Origin: Neocallimastix lanati (nom. inval.)
Lineage: Eukaryota > Neocallimastigomycota > Neocallimastigomycetes > Neocallimastigales > Neocallimastigaceae
Length of the DNA stretch: 64,000 bases
Direction: 5' to 3'
Assembly (NCBI GenBank): GCA_016946835.1
Contig: JACVTC010000077.1
Location: 247,501-311,500 of the forward strand
This document shows positions 49,718 through 60,935 of this stretch, in pieces; positions within the stretch are counted from its first letter, which is position 1; every line of letters begins with the position of its first letter. The notes under the pieces are model-generated. The model did not search any database. It saw only the letters and a list, made by a program, of their open reading frames with translations, and was not told the DNA's origin. The position numbers were made by a program, and so were the translations under genes.

Positions 49718-50192
49718 TAATTTCAGTGGGGGCATCTTGATAAGGTACTACCATAAATACCATAATTTAGTGAAATTTAGGTTAGTGAAATCTTATTGGT
49801 TAATAATAATTTAGTAATAATATATATAGTTAGTAAATAATAATAGTTTAAGGAATGGTTTTTTTATTAATATTAATTTAGTTTTATTAATAATTTAACC
49901 TATAAACATGTTTAATACTATAATTTAGTGTAGTTTTATACTTAGTTTACATTAATAACATAAGAGATTTTAATAATTAATTATATTTTAACTAGTTAAC
50001 GAATATTTATATTGATGATGTATTTTTTTTGATGAATAATAATAAATATTAAAGTGTGAATTTTATTATTGTATGTATTATTCTATATAATATTAGAATA
50101 TATTATTTTGTCAATTATTCCCTACTGTTATCGTCCAAATAAAATAAAATAAATATTGATATTGATGTTTAATAAAAATATCGTATCATTTG

Positions 50193-51151
50193 TGTAATAA
50201 TTTAATTATAAAATTAATTATAATTAAATTATTAACTACAATTTAATAATAACTAAATAATAATTATTATTAAATTGAGAAAACAAAAAAGATAAATATA
50301 CCTATCTTCTATAAGAAAGAGTTTATTATAACTAATTATAATAAACTAATAACACAGAATTGTCAAAGAGAAAAGATTATTTTATTTTATTTTTAAATTT
50401 GTTTTTTTAAAACTTACTTTATTAAAATAGAAATATAAAATATTTATTAATGTTATTACTATATTATAATTGTTATAATAATAACTCTTGATTTCTCAAA
50501 GAGAATTCAAGAGCCTTATTTATACTTTTTTGAAAAATAAGGTTAAATTAAAAAATGTTTTCTAATCTTTACAAATCTCTTATCTAGGAAAAGATTAGAG
50601 AGAAAAACCTAGATAAGATTTTTGATCGATATTCTGTCCATATCGATCATCGTATCAATTAGGTAAAACCAATTACTTTTAAGAAGTAATTGGGAAAAAC
50701 CCTAATTAACCGATTCGCTAATCTAATGTAATTGATCGAAAATAAAAGAATAAAATAATAAAAAATATTTCGATCATAAAATCATAAATTTACAAATAAG
50801 GAAAATAGCATAATAATGATATTAATAAACAAAATACAGAATACATTATTAAAATACATATTATATTACATAATATATTTTTTTTACAATTTAATTAAAT
50901 AAATAAACTAAGACTAATAAATTTAATAATTAAGTGTATAATTAAATAAACTATAATTATTTATAAATGTATAAATAATAATTAATTAAATAAATTTTGT
51001 TGTATTAAATTAATGAATATTTAATATTATGATAAATAAATTATTAATAATATTTAAATGAATAAATATTATATAATTAAATAAAGTTATAATTACAACT
51101 TAACTAAGAAAATATAATTATTTTATTTAAAAATAATTATAGTTTCTTACA
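50193..51151 (-). repeat. Solo LTR D3 (gypsy family D)
   Basis: Flanked by ATTTG (50188-50192 and 51152-51156). The first A of the left copy is the last base of element C, so D3 inserted after C. Holds H3 (50485-50513), H2 (50579-50617), H1 (50624-50648, perfect) and the end palindrome (51106-51148). Confidence 0.85.
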
Positions 51152-51156
51152 ATTTG

Positions 51157-51888
51157 ATAAATAACAAAATTAATAAATCTTGAAAATTTATTATACATAA
51201 AATCAAAACTAACCTTAGCCAAGTTTAATAATAATTTAATAAAATAAAAAAATTAATTAATTAATTAAATAAATCAAATAAATTAAAAATTACATAAATA
51301 CTCAGATAAGAAAGAAATAATATATATTTTTTTCAAAATAAAAATATTAAGATTAAATTTAAAATAAAATAATTAATTTTTATAATTAGTTTTATAATAA
51401 TTTTTATAATTAATTTTATAATTAAATAATAATTTTAATAATAACAAAATTAATTAATTTAAATAACAAAATATTTTTAATTATTTTTATAATAAACAAA
51501 TTTATCATTAAATATTTATTTTATTAATAATTTTATTACTTTTATTTTATTTAATTATTCTTTTTATTTATAAATTATAAATAGTTTAATTTTAAAGAAA
51601 TATATAAATACTTGTAAATATTTCATGTAAATATTATTATTATTAATTAATTTTATAATTTTAATAATCACTTTTAATTTTTATAATGGTTAATAAATTT
51701 TAATAAAAGATTTATAAAATAAAATATTAGAAAACAAGTGTTCTAATAAATCAATTTTCAGTGTTATTTTAATAAAACATTTTTTATTCATAAATAACTT
51801 ATATAGTTATTATTAAAATAAATTGAAATTATTACTTTTTAATTTTATATTAAAATTAAGATAATTTCTAAAATTTATCAGATTCATG
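51157..51888. other. Gene-less AT-rich stretch
   Basis: No coding texture and no clear LTR ends. Probably the flank of element C or older LTR debris. Confidence 0.4.
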
Positions 51889-52651
51889 TGTATGAAATTG
51901 ATATAATTTTTTATAATATATTTCTATTTCATTAATAATTATTTCATAATTATTATTCTTTAAAAATTTATTTCATTTAAAAACAATTAATGTATTAATT
52001 GTTATATGAAAAAATGTATTTAATATAACTTCTGTATTATTTCATAGAAAAAATGTATTTAATAAATTTTCTGCATTATTTTATCCTTCTCTTTTTTATC
52101 CTTTTTTCTTTTTAATTCTTTTAGTTATTAAAATCGGTTATTAAAGTTTTTCTGATTAATTATAATTGGTTTTATTTAATAACACGATGATCAATAAGTA
52201 TAGATTATTGATCAAAAATCTTTCCAGTTTTTTCTTCTAATCTTTTTCTGGAAAGAATCATTGTTAAGATTAGAAAAATACATTTATTTTTGTAAAAATA
52301 TAAATAGCTGTTGATTTTCGTCTTTAGAAAATCAAGAGTTATTATTTTAAGAAAAATATAATAACAATAAAAGACATTAAAATTTCAATTAATATAAAAT
52401 AATTATTTTAAAATTTATCAAAAAAATAATAAAATATTTAATAATCAAATAGATTAATAAAGTTCTTATAAAAAAAAACATATTTTATTTCTCTTTTCAT
52501 GTTAAAAGTCTATTTTATTTTCTTATAATAAACTCTATTTTAAAGATAAGTATTAAATTCTTATTTTTATTTTAATCTTTTATTTAATATTAATAGTTTA
52601 GTTAATATTAATTATAGATAATAATTTCTATAATTTATAGAAATTATTACA
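51889..52651 (+). repeat. Solo LTR D5 (diverged family D member)
   Basis: Ends TGTATGAAAT...AAATTATTACA, flanks TCATG (51884-51888) and TCGTG (52652-52656). Carries diverged but still perfectly paired H1 (52189-52213) and H2 (52220-52255), and H3 (52308-52338). Confidence 0.65.
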
Positions 52652-52654
52652 TCG

Positions 52655-53178
52655 TGATACGCAACTTATAAAAAAAGTCACTTTAGGGTCGGGACAAACA
52701 AGTTTTCTTAATATAAAATAATATATTCTAATAATAAGAATTAAATAACACTCAAATAAAAAAATAATTTAAACAAAGATAATAATATTATTTAATATTT
52801 TAGTATTTTATTATTTTCTCTGCTTTTATATTTCAAATTAATAATTTTATATATTTATCTCTAAAAATCTATATTCTATATTTATTATTTATTATAAAAT
52901 TTCTCTCTCTATTTTCTAATCTTAATTATAAAGTATAAATCTCTTATTTTAACTATTGAGTAATTCTTTTTCTCTAAGAATTCCCCTTTCTAATTATTTA
53001 ATAATTGATCTTTTTATACTAATTTTTCTCAATTCCTATTGGTAGTTAATTATTATTTAATTATATTATTTAATTATATTAAAATATTTAATATACTTTA
53101 TTACTAATCCACATATTAATATTGTTATTTTCTATTTTTTTTACAATTATTTCCTATTATTCTATGAGTAACGTATCA
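52655..53178 (-). repeat. 3' LTR of a minus-strand family E gypsy element
   Basis: 524 bp with TGATACG ends. Its plus-oriented counterpart is at 60172-60578. On the minus strand it is preceded by AGTGGGGACG (polypurine tract, about 53182-53191) and the conserved stem-loop at 53199-53217. Confidence 0.75.
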
Positions 53179-53198
53179 AAACGTCCCCACTTAGTTTA

Positions 53199-53217
53199 GA
53201 CTTCGTCCCTTAAAGTC
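53199..53217 (-). promoter_or_regulatory. Conserved stem-loop before the 3' LTR, family E
   Basis: Minus strand GACTTTAAGGGACGAAGTC. The C-to-T change in the left arm leaves a T:G pair, so the stem is kept. Confidence 0.6.
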
Positions 53218-54034
53218 TCTGGTAATCAACTATTTGCATTATTAACTATATATTTAAATTATATATATATATATATAATTTTTTTTAATTATTATTAGTA
53301 GTATTACCTAATTAAGTAAAATTAATAAAAACTTGTGCCAATTACTGTGCTTGATTTGGATACTAATTAAAACAAATATTACTAAAAAAAAAATTATTAT
53401 TATTATTTTAATATATTAATATATTTTAATTTTTTTTTTTTTTTTTATTTTTTTTTTTATACAAACTTTATAAATATATATAATTTACTTAAATACTAAT
53501 TAATTTTATTATCATTATATATATGTTTTTATATATATATATATATATATAGCCATATCTATATTTATTATTATTTACTATATTATTATATTTGTTATTT
53601 ATGTTGTTATATTTATATATTATATTATTTAAAAAAAAAGAATATCGGATAATGCTCTTTGGACAAAAAAATATATTCGTCAATTATTAATTCAAATAAA
53701 AGAATTTATAACCCAGTTCAATAACTATTTCAAGATATATCATTACTATATTGTTGTGTACTTATGTGTTTACAATTTTATAAATTTTGCGAATTTCGAA
53801 ATTGAATTTACTTTAAATTTGTAAAATTTTCTATTTAATTGTTATACTAGGTACGTAGTCGTTGTATTATTATGTGTGTAGATCATATTTCATTATCAAT
53901 TTTGATTATTTTTTTTTTTTGAGATAAAATTTATCAAATGTTAAATAATGAATAAAATAAATTTCAAAATTATAAGTTTTAAATTCAAATTTTAAAATTT
54001 CAATTTTGAGATTTTAAAGTTTCAAATTAATTTA

Positions 54035-54073
<39 letters not shown>

Positions 54074-55233
54074 TTTTCTTTATTTATTATTAATTATTAA
54101 TTATTACATCAATTATTATTATTACTCTCTTATATAAATATTATAATTAATTATCTCAAATATATATAATATCTCTTTTTAACTATACTAAAATAAAATA
54201 TAAAAATAGCTATTTATGTGAATTAATTTATCATAAGTATAAACTTATAAATAAAAGAATTCCCCGTTTAATAATTATTATTATAAAATTATATATTGTT
54301 ATAAAATTATTGCTGACCAATAATATTTAAGTATTTCTTTAATCTAAAGAATCTACCTAAATATCATATTTATATTGGTTACGTATCATAACTGTTATGG
54401 TTCGGGTTTTATTAGAATTTTTATTTAATTATTTATTTTTAATATTTTTCTGTCTACATTTTAATTATTGAAAAACTTCACTAATTTATACTTTTTGAAA
54501 AAAAATAAATATGTAAAGCCTTTCTACATTTTATTATCATATTTAAAAAAAAATAATTTACTATTACTAATTAATTAAAATTTTATATTAATTTAAATTA
54601 ACTAATTCATAAGTATTTTTATTTTAATAAATTTTGTTTATATAATTTTATATTATTTTTCATATACTAAAACTAAATTATTTAATATATACGAAAAGTA
54701 ACAAACAAAATTTAAAAAGATTTTACAGAAAAATAAAGTTATTTTAATCAAGAATGTTAATATTAATATTCTTATATTTTATATAAAATAAATTTAAAAA
54801 CTATAATATATTTAATATTTATTATTAATCAATTAAGATTTGATTTTATTTGTGGGGAATAAAAATATTAAATAATCAATTTAAAAATAAAATAAAATAC
54901 TAAAAAGAATACAATTTTAATATTGATACAATATAATAATAATATAATAATATATTTGAAAATAAAAATAAAATATTAATATTGATAATAAACACTTTAA
55001 TAAAATAATAAAATTTAAGGTTAAATTATAGATATTGATATTAATAATAAAAATATAGAATTATTGATAATATTTAAGAAACTTTTAATAAAAATAAAAA
55101 AAAATATATTTATAAAATAATTTAATATAGAAAATATAGTAAAGTAAAATTAAGTAAAGAACAATATAATGAATTCTAAAGTAAGTTGAAATTCTAATTA
55201 ATAATCCATTATATGTTCTTTCTTTACCATAAC
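53218..55233. other. LTR debris and AT-rich sequence
   Basis: No coding content. An LTR terminus on the minus strand ends at 54388 (GGTTACGTATCA on the plus strand) with a few hundred bases of diverged LTR to its left; its other boundary is not visible. A TTA repeat lies at about 54040-54072. Confidence 0.4.
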
Positions 55234-55818
55234 TGATACGATATTTTATTAAATACCGTATATGTTAGTTGGGCGTTTGTACAAAAGGGAATTACTCCAA
55301 GAATATTATATTACAATAATTATATTTACTTTTTATTTATTTATCTTTTATTATTTTATTTATTATATTTTATCATATAAAAAATACATGTTTTATTATT
55401 CATTAAAAAAAAGAAAATATTTATTTATAAATTATTTTCATAATTATATTTTTACTAATTTTATAAATTTTATTTATCGAAACACTGAAATTAATTAATA
55501 AATATAAATATTCATAACTTTTTACTTATAACTATTAATTCATATTGTTTAACATTATTTAAAAATTATTTTAATATTAACATCAATTTAATTAAACATT
55601 CAATATCCGTTATAATTAGTATAACTAATTTTACTATATAATCAACAATTCTTTTAATAATTTTAATATTATTATTTAATTTAATATTTTAATAATTATT
55701 AATAATAATAAATTATCTTTAATAATATATTTTAAGATTCGTTATATAAAATTAATTTTTAATAAACATTTATATTAATAATTTTTCTAAATAATTTTTC
55801 TATTTTTTCTACTGGACA
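55234..55818 (-). repeat. Probable 3' LTR of minus-strand element G1
   Basis: Left end TGATACGATATTTTATT matches the inverse of the element C LTR end. The right end TGTCCAGT (minus) lies next to the stem-loop at 55830. It lacks the D hairpins, so it does not match the LTR at the other end of G1 (59019-59468). Confidence 0.45.
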
Positions 55819-55829
55819 TGCATAGCTTA

Positions 55830-55848
55830 GACTTCGTCCCTTGAAGTC
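55830..55848 (-). promoter_or_regulatory. Conserved stem-loop before the 3' LTR, element G1
   Basis: Minus strand GACTTCAAGGGACGAAGTC, identical to 49699-49717, about 130 bp after the integrase stop. Confidence 0.65.
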
Positions 55849-55977
55849 TATAAGCATATTAAAATATTTATTAAACTAATAATACTATTATATATTTTAT
55901 AATATTTTTTTTTTTTATATATTTTTTTTTTATATATTTTTTTTTTATATTTTTTTTGTTTTATATTTTTTTTTTAT

Positions 55978-57417
55978 TTACTTACTAATATATGGAATTA
56001 CATTTTTTAGATGAATGTTTCTCTCTGCAATTTCGTTCGTATAAGGATCACATACTGTGACAGTATTAAATTGCTTTTTAACTATTTTTAATGGTCCAAT
56101 ATAATAAGGGTCTAGTTTCCTTCGATTGAAATTTCTAACTAAAACTAGGTCTCCTGGTTTGAATTCACTTCTTAATCTTTTAATCTGTCTTCTCCTATCT
56201 TTCCATAATTCATTTGCAGTTTCAATATTTTTGATTGCTTCAGAAATCCAATTATGATGATTAATAAATTTTCGAACAAAATATTCTTCTTCTGATTCTT
56301 CAGGAAATCTTTTGTCAATATTAATTGCTAATTCAAATGGTTGTAAGTCTTTCCTACCATAGAGTAATTCGAAACTACTAAATTTAGTAACTTCATTTTT
56401 TGTTGTTCTTAAAGCCCTAAGTGCACTAGGTAAAATATCATCCCATTCTTGATTTTGTTTACTTAATTCTTTAAATTGGCTTTTAAGAATTCTAATATAT
56501 TTGACTATTTCTCTATTCCTGTTTTCAACTTCTCCGTTAGAAGCAGGATGATAAGTACTAATATAATGTACATAGACATCATTTAAATCTAGGAAAGCTT
56601 TTGTTTTATCAGATATGAATTACGGGCCATTATCAGTAATTAGTATCTCTGGAATCCCGTGTCTTGAAAATATATTATTTAAAAATCTAATGACATCTTC
56701 TGATTATGTTTTGGCTAATGCTTCAGCTTCCACCCATTTTGTTAAATAATCTACAAGTACTATTATATATTTATTACCTCTGAAAGATTCGTATAAGGGT
56801 CCAACTAAATCCAATCCTACCCGAGTAAAAGGTAAACCTGGGGGTGTAGCTAAATCTTCTGTAAATACATTCGGTGGTTGTGGTTTACATAATTGACATA
56901 CATGACAAGATTTAATAAATAATCTGATATCCTTATTCATTCCTATCCAATAATAGTTCCTTTTCAAACGATGGTAGGTTTTAAAGTTACCTTCATGTCC
57001 TAAACAATGAGCTTTACTAATAAGTTCCCATTTTTCATTATCATTAAATATTACTTTTCTTAATTCATTATTATCTTTATAATACTGTACTCCATCAATT
57101 AATACAGATTTCTGGTTTATTATTTTTTTATAGAAATCATTTAGTATTTCAGTACTATCATCAATATCATTATTATTGGTATTAACATGATTAATATTAT
57201 TATTATTATTATCATTATTATTAAAACTATGTTTATTATTTTCTTCAGTTTGAAATACCATATAATTCACATTCAATTTATTTTCCACTCCATTATTTTC
57301 ACTATTATTATTATGTAATTTATTATTAAACTTATTAATGTTATTTACATTATTTTTAATTTCCTCATATTCCATTTTGTAATTTTCATTATTATTATTG
57401 ATCTTAATTTCATCCAC
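55978..57417 (-). pseudogene. Ty3/gypsy integrase of element G1 (two stops)
   Basis: From an Asn-rich N-terminal linker: zinc domain HCLGHEGNFKTYHRLKRNYY ... CHVCQLC; core VGLDLVGPL (first Asp), LVDYLTKWVEAEAL, ILITDNGPxF (second Asp), STYHPASNGEVENRNREI (Glu); C-terminal KPGDLVLVRNFNRRKLDPYYIGPL. All three catalytic residues are present. Two TAA codons, at about 56705 (KT*SED) and 56621 (GP*FIS), sit where CAA (Gln) would be expected. Confidence 0.85.
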
Positions 57418-57532
57418 TAACTCTTTTATTTTATTAATTTTAGTATTTTTCTTATTTCTAATTTCTTCATTATTTTTAATTTCACAATTTTGAATTTCAT
57501 TATTTATAACTTGGTTGAATACATCTTTATTA

Positions 57533-58204
57533 TTATTTTTTTTTATTATTTCTTTTATTTTTATTTTTTATATGTTTATCATCATTTTTCATATTTTTGA
57601 TTATATCTTTTTCATTGTTAGAATGTAATCTAGATAGTGCATCAGCAACTACATTCCTCCTCCCTTCTTCATATAACACTTTAACTTTTAAAATACTGAA
57701 CTCAGTTATCCATTTGACATGCCTTGCTGAAGAAGGTTCTTTATTTTTAAATATGTAAACTAAAGGCTTATGATCGGTATAAAGAATTGTCTCAAAACTA
57801 TTACCAGTGAGAAAAGGTTTAAATTTCATGACACAGTAAAATGCGGCAAGCCCCTCAAGTTCTGTAATGCTATAATTGATTTCAGAATTGGAAAGTGTCC
57901 TACTTTCATAAATGGTCGTAAAGCAAGTGATATCTTTATCATCAGAATGCATAGGAATCTGATGGTACCCTGAGAAGAGATCAATAGTAGACAAAATAGA
58001 AATATCACCGCTAACATAGTAAAGTATATCATCTATTAAAGGAAGTGCATAAGCGTCCTTTAATGTACAATTATTAATCTTCCTGTAGTCAACACACATT
58101 CTCACTTGACCATTCTTTTTCGGTACCAGTACTACAGGAGAAGACCAAGGAGAACTAGAAGGGACAATTAAATTATTATTTATAAGTTTAATTAATATTC
58201 CTAG

Positions 58205-58242
<38 letters not shown>

Positions 58243-58551
58243 AATTAATTCCTTTTTAAGTGCATCAGCTTGCACTTTTGAAATACGGTAGGCCCTCTGT
58301 TTAATAGGTGTTGTTCCTGGTATTAAATTAATTCTATGAGGATATAGCTTTGACGAACCCAAATCGTCAATTTTCAGTGCAAGAACACTAATATAATTTA
58401 AAAATAATTTTTCTACATCAGCTTTCAAATTTTCTGGTAATTTTTTTACAATAGAGTGAATCATTTCCAGTTTAGATATTGTGTCGTATGTGCAAACCTC
58501 GTTTTCATTATGTAGTACTTCATTAGTTATTAATAAAAGAGATGGAATCAA
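57533..58551 (-). pseudogene. Ty3/gypsy RT-RNase H of element G1 (RT core deleted)
   Basis: RT entry (LALKIDDLGSSKLYPHRINL, IKQRAYRISKVQADALKKEL), interrupted at 58197-58238 by a tiny insertion, then VRMCVDYRKINNCTLKDAYA and STIDLFSGYHQIPM. The frame passes directly from DITCFTTIYE to RNase H (RTLSNSEINYSITELEGLAA, LYTDHKPLVYIF, RRNVVADALSRL). The YxDD-bearing palm and thumb are deleted in frame. Upstream, an Asn-rich region (58552-58951) extends the frame but lacks gag and a clear protease. Confidence 0.8.
58197..58238 (+). mobile_element. Minimal LINE insertion: 11 nt plus poly(A)
   Basis: ATTCCTAGTCT followed by about 31 A, flanked by 12-bp duplications AGTTTAATTAAT (58185-58196 and 58238-58249). 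TTCCTAGTCT is the exact 3' terminus of the LINE copy ending at 20771-20780. It splits the G1 RT frame. Confidence 0.75.
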
Positions 58552-59018
58552 TTGTGTTGTAATATCAACCGTCTTATTCTTACATTCTTTCCTTTCAATA
58601 TTTCTATCTACTAATTTATAATTACTATTTAATTTGTTATTGCCATTTTGATGAGAATCGATTTTTGATGGAAGTTTAGAATGTAGTATGGGATTTATAT
58701 TGTTTGTAACTTTAGAATTAATTTTATGATCATTTATTTTATAATTGTCAATTTTATCATCATTATTATTATTATTATTTTTTATTTTGATATTATTTTC
58801 TTTGTCGATGTCGACACTATTAAATAAAGGTAATTTTACATTAAAATTATTTATGTTAATATTAGGTAACTCTGATTTAGCATATGTAAAGAGTATATTA
58901 TTATTATCATTATTATTATCATTGTCACTCCAACTAGTTTCAGAATATTATTTTAAATTTTTCCTTATTATTAGAATATATTATTTTATTAATAAAATCT
59001 TCAGATCTTGTACCATTA

Positions 59019-59468
59019 TGTAATAGCTATACTAAACTAAAATCAATTAATATAACTATTATCTACAATTTTAATTTTATTTTTACATAATATTAAAATT
59101 GAGAAAAATAAAATTAAAAAATAAAAATAATACTTAATTATGTAGAGTTTATTATAAGTAAATATAATAAACAATAACTTAGTACCAGTAGATTAGTAGT
59201 TGGAAATATTTGAAAAAAAGCTTTTATGATTAATAATATTTTTTTGATATATAAATATAAAATTTATTTTATTTGTTATTATTTATTATATTTTCTTAAA
59301 ATAATAACTCTTGATTTCTCAATGAGAATTCAAGAGTCCTATTTATATTTTTTTTAAAAATCAATCAGTTAAATAAATTTATTTTCTAATCTTAACAAAA
59401 AATCTATTTAGGAAAAGATTAGAAGAAAAACCTAAATAATTTTTCGATCAATATTCTAATCATATTGA
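59019..59468 (-). repeat. LTR D4 fragment (family D), truncated
   Basis: On the minus strand it ends ...AGCTATTACA, followed by TAA and TGGTACAAGATC (a possible primer-binding site, about 59015 down). Holds H3 (59308-59336) and H2 (59405-59438). H1 begins at 59446 but is cut at about 59468, where a plus-strand RT fragment starts. Confidence 0.65.
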
Positions 59469-60171
59469 ATTCCTAGGTTACATTTTATCTGGTGATGGTG
59501 TATCTACTGACCCAAAGAAAATTAAATCTATAGAAGAGTGGCCAACTCCGAAAAATATTAAAGAAGTACAACGATTTTTAGGCTTATGTAATTACTATAG
59601 GAGATTTGTAAAAAAATTTTGCAAAAATAGCTAAGCCTCTCCATAATTTAACAAGAAAAAATACAAATTTTATTTGGGATACAAATTGTGAAAATTCATT
59701 TAAATTATTAAAAAGTAAATTAACTACTTCTCCAGTACTGCATCACCCAGATGTAACTAAACCATTCATAGTAGAATGTGATGCAAGTAACTATGCTATA
59801 GGTGCTGTTTTATCTCAGAAAGATGAAAATAATAAATTACATCCTGTTGCTTACTTTTCAAGAAGTTTACAAGGCTCCGAAATAAATTATACCATTACAG
59901 AAAAAGAGTTATTAGCTATTAGAGATTCTTTCTTAACTTGGCGACATCTTTTAATTGGTGCAAAGCATAAAATTACTGTTACTGACCATAGAAATTTAAT
60001 CTATACTTTAGGAGGAAAAGTTGGTAATCAAAGACAGCATAGATGGCACTTATTCTTTCAGGAATATGATTTCCAACTTATATATAGACAAGGAACTAAA
60101 AATGGGAAACCAGATAGTCTTTCAAGAAGATCTGATTATATGAAGAATAACGAAGATATTAAACCAGAAAA
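59469..60171 (+). pseudogene. Ty3/gypsy RT thumb and RNase H fragment
   Basis: EFLGYILSGDGVSTDPKKIK, EWPTPKNIKEVQRFLGLCNY, an extra A near 59620, then PFIVECDASNYAIGAVLSQK, SRSLQGSEINYTITEKELLA, ITVTDHRNLIYTL and YRQGTKNGKPDSLSRR. It differs clearly from the G1 RNase H, so it is another family. The right end is fused into a family E LTR (about 60172), so integrase is gone. Confidence 0.8.
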
Positions 60172-60578
60172 TATATTAACTACCAATAGGAATTGAGAAA
60201 ACTTAGTATAAAAAGATCAATTATTAAATAATTAGAAAGGGGAATTCTTGGAGAAAAAGAATTACTCAATAGTTAAAATAAGAGATTTATACTTTATAAT
60301 TAAGATTAGAAAATAGAGAGAGAAATTTTATAATAAATAATAAATATAGAAAATAGATTTTAGAGATAAATATATAAAATTATTAATTTGAAATATAAAA
60401 GCAGAGAAAATAATAAAACACTAAAATATTAAATAATATTATTATCTTTGTTTAAATTAATTTTTTATTTGAGTGTTATTTGTTATTTAATTCTTATTAT
60501 TAGAATATATTATTTTATATTAAGAAAACTTGTTTGTCCTGACCCTAAAGTGACTTTTTTTTTATAAGTTGCGTATCA
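60172..60578 (+). repeat. Family E LTR (5'-truncated), acting as the 5' LTR of E2
   Basis: Matches the inverse of 52655-53060 almost base for base and ends GTTGCGTATCA. About 110 bp of its 5' end is missing at the fusion with the RNase H fragment. Confidence 0.75.
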
Positions 60579-60582
60579 AAAT

Positions 60583-60598
60583 TGGTGGAGAATCCGGG
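60583..60598 (+). promoter_or_regulatory. Primer-binding site of E2
   Basis: TGGTGGAGAATCCGGG, four bases after the LTR. The same first 14 bases follow the element C LTR at 48160. It implies a tRNA beginning GGAGAAT; identity not assigned. Confidence 0.6.
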
Positions 60599-60935
60599 CG
60601 GACAAGATAAAATTGTATGAAAATAATAATTAAGAATTAATGACAGCTTGATAAATTTAGTTAACTTGAGAATTTATTTTACATTTTTATTTTTTTAGAA
60701 AAAAAAATATATATATATTATTTTTATCTAAATATTTTCCTTCATTTTTTTCATTTATTTTATTTTATCTTTTTATTTTTACCTCTTTTATAGTTTATTT
60801 TATTTTATCTTTTTATTTTTACCTCTTTTATAGTTTATTTTATTATCTTTCTTTTTTACATTATTATCAATCTTATAGATATTTTTTTTTTAATCTTATA
60901 ATTTTTTTTTATTACAAAAACTAAAAAAAAATAAA

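Larger units (their letters stand above)
47704..50188 (+). mobile_element. Ty3/gypsy-type element C, short non-autonomous
   Basis: LTRs 47704-48153 and 49738-50188 (TGATAC...GTATCA ends, about 2% different by eye) enclose only 1.6 kb. TTTG flanks both ends (47700-47703, 50189-50192). The interior has a primer-binding site TGGTGGAGAATCCG (48160), a gag N-terminus, an Asn-rich ORF, a stem-loop (49699-49717) and a G-rich polypurine tract (GTGGGGGC, about 49727). There is no pol. A solo D3 LTR sits exactly at its right end. Confidence 0.85.
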
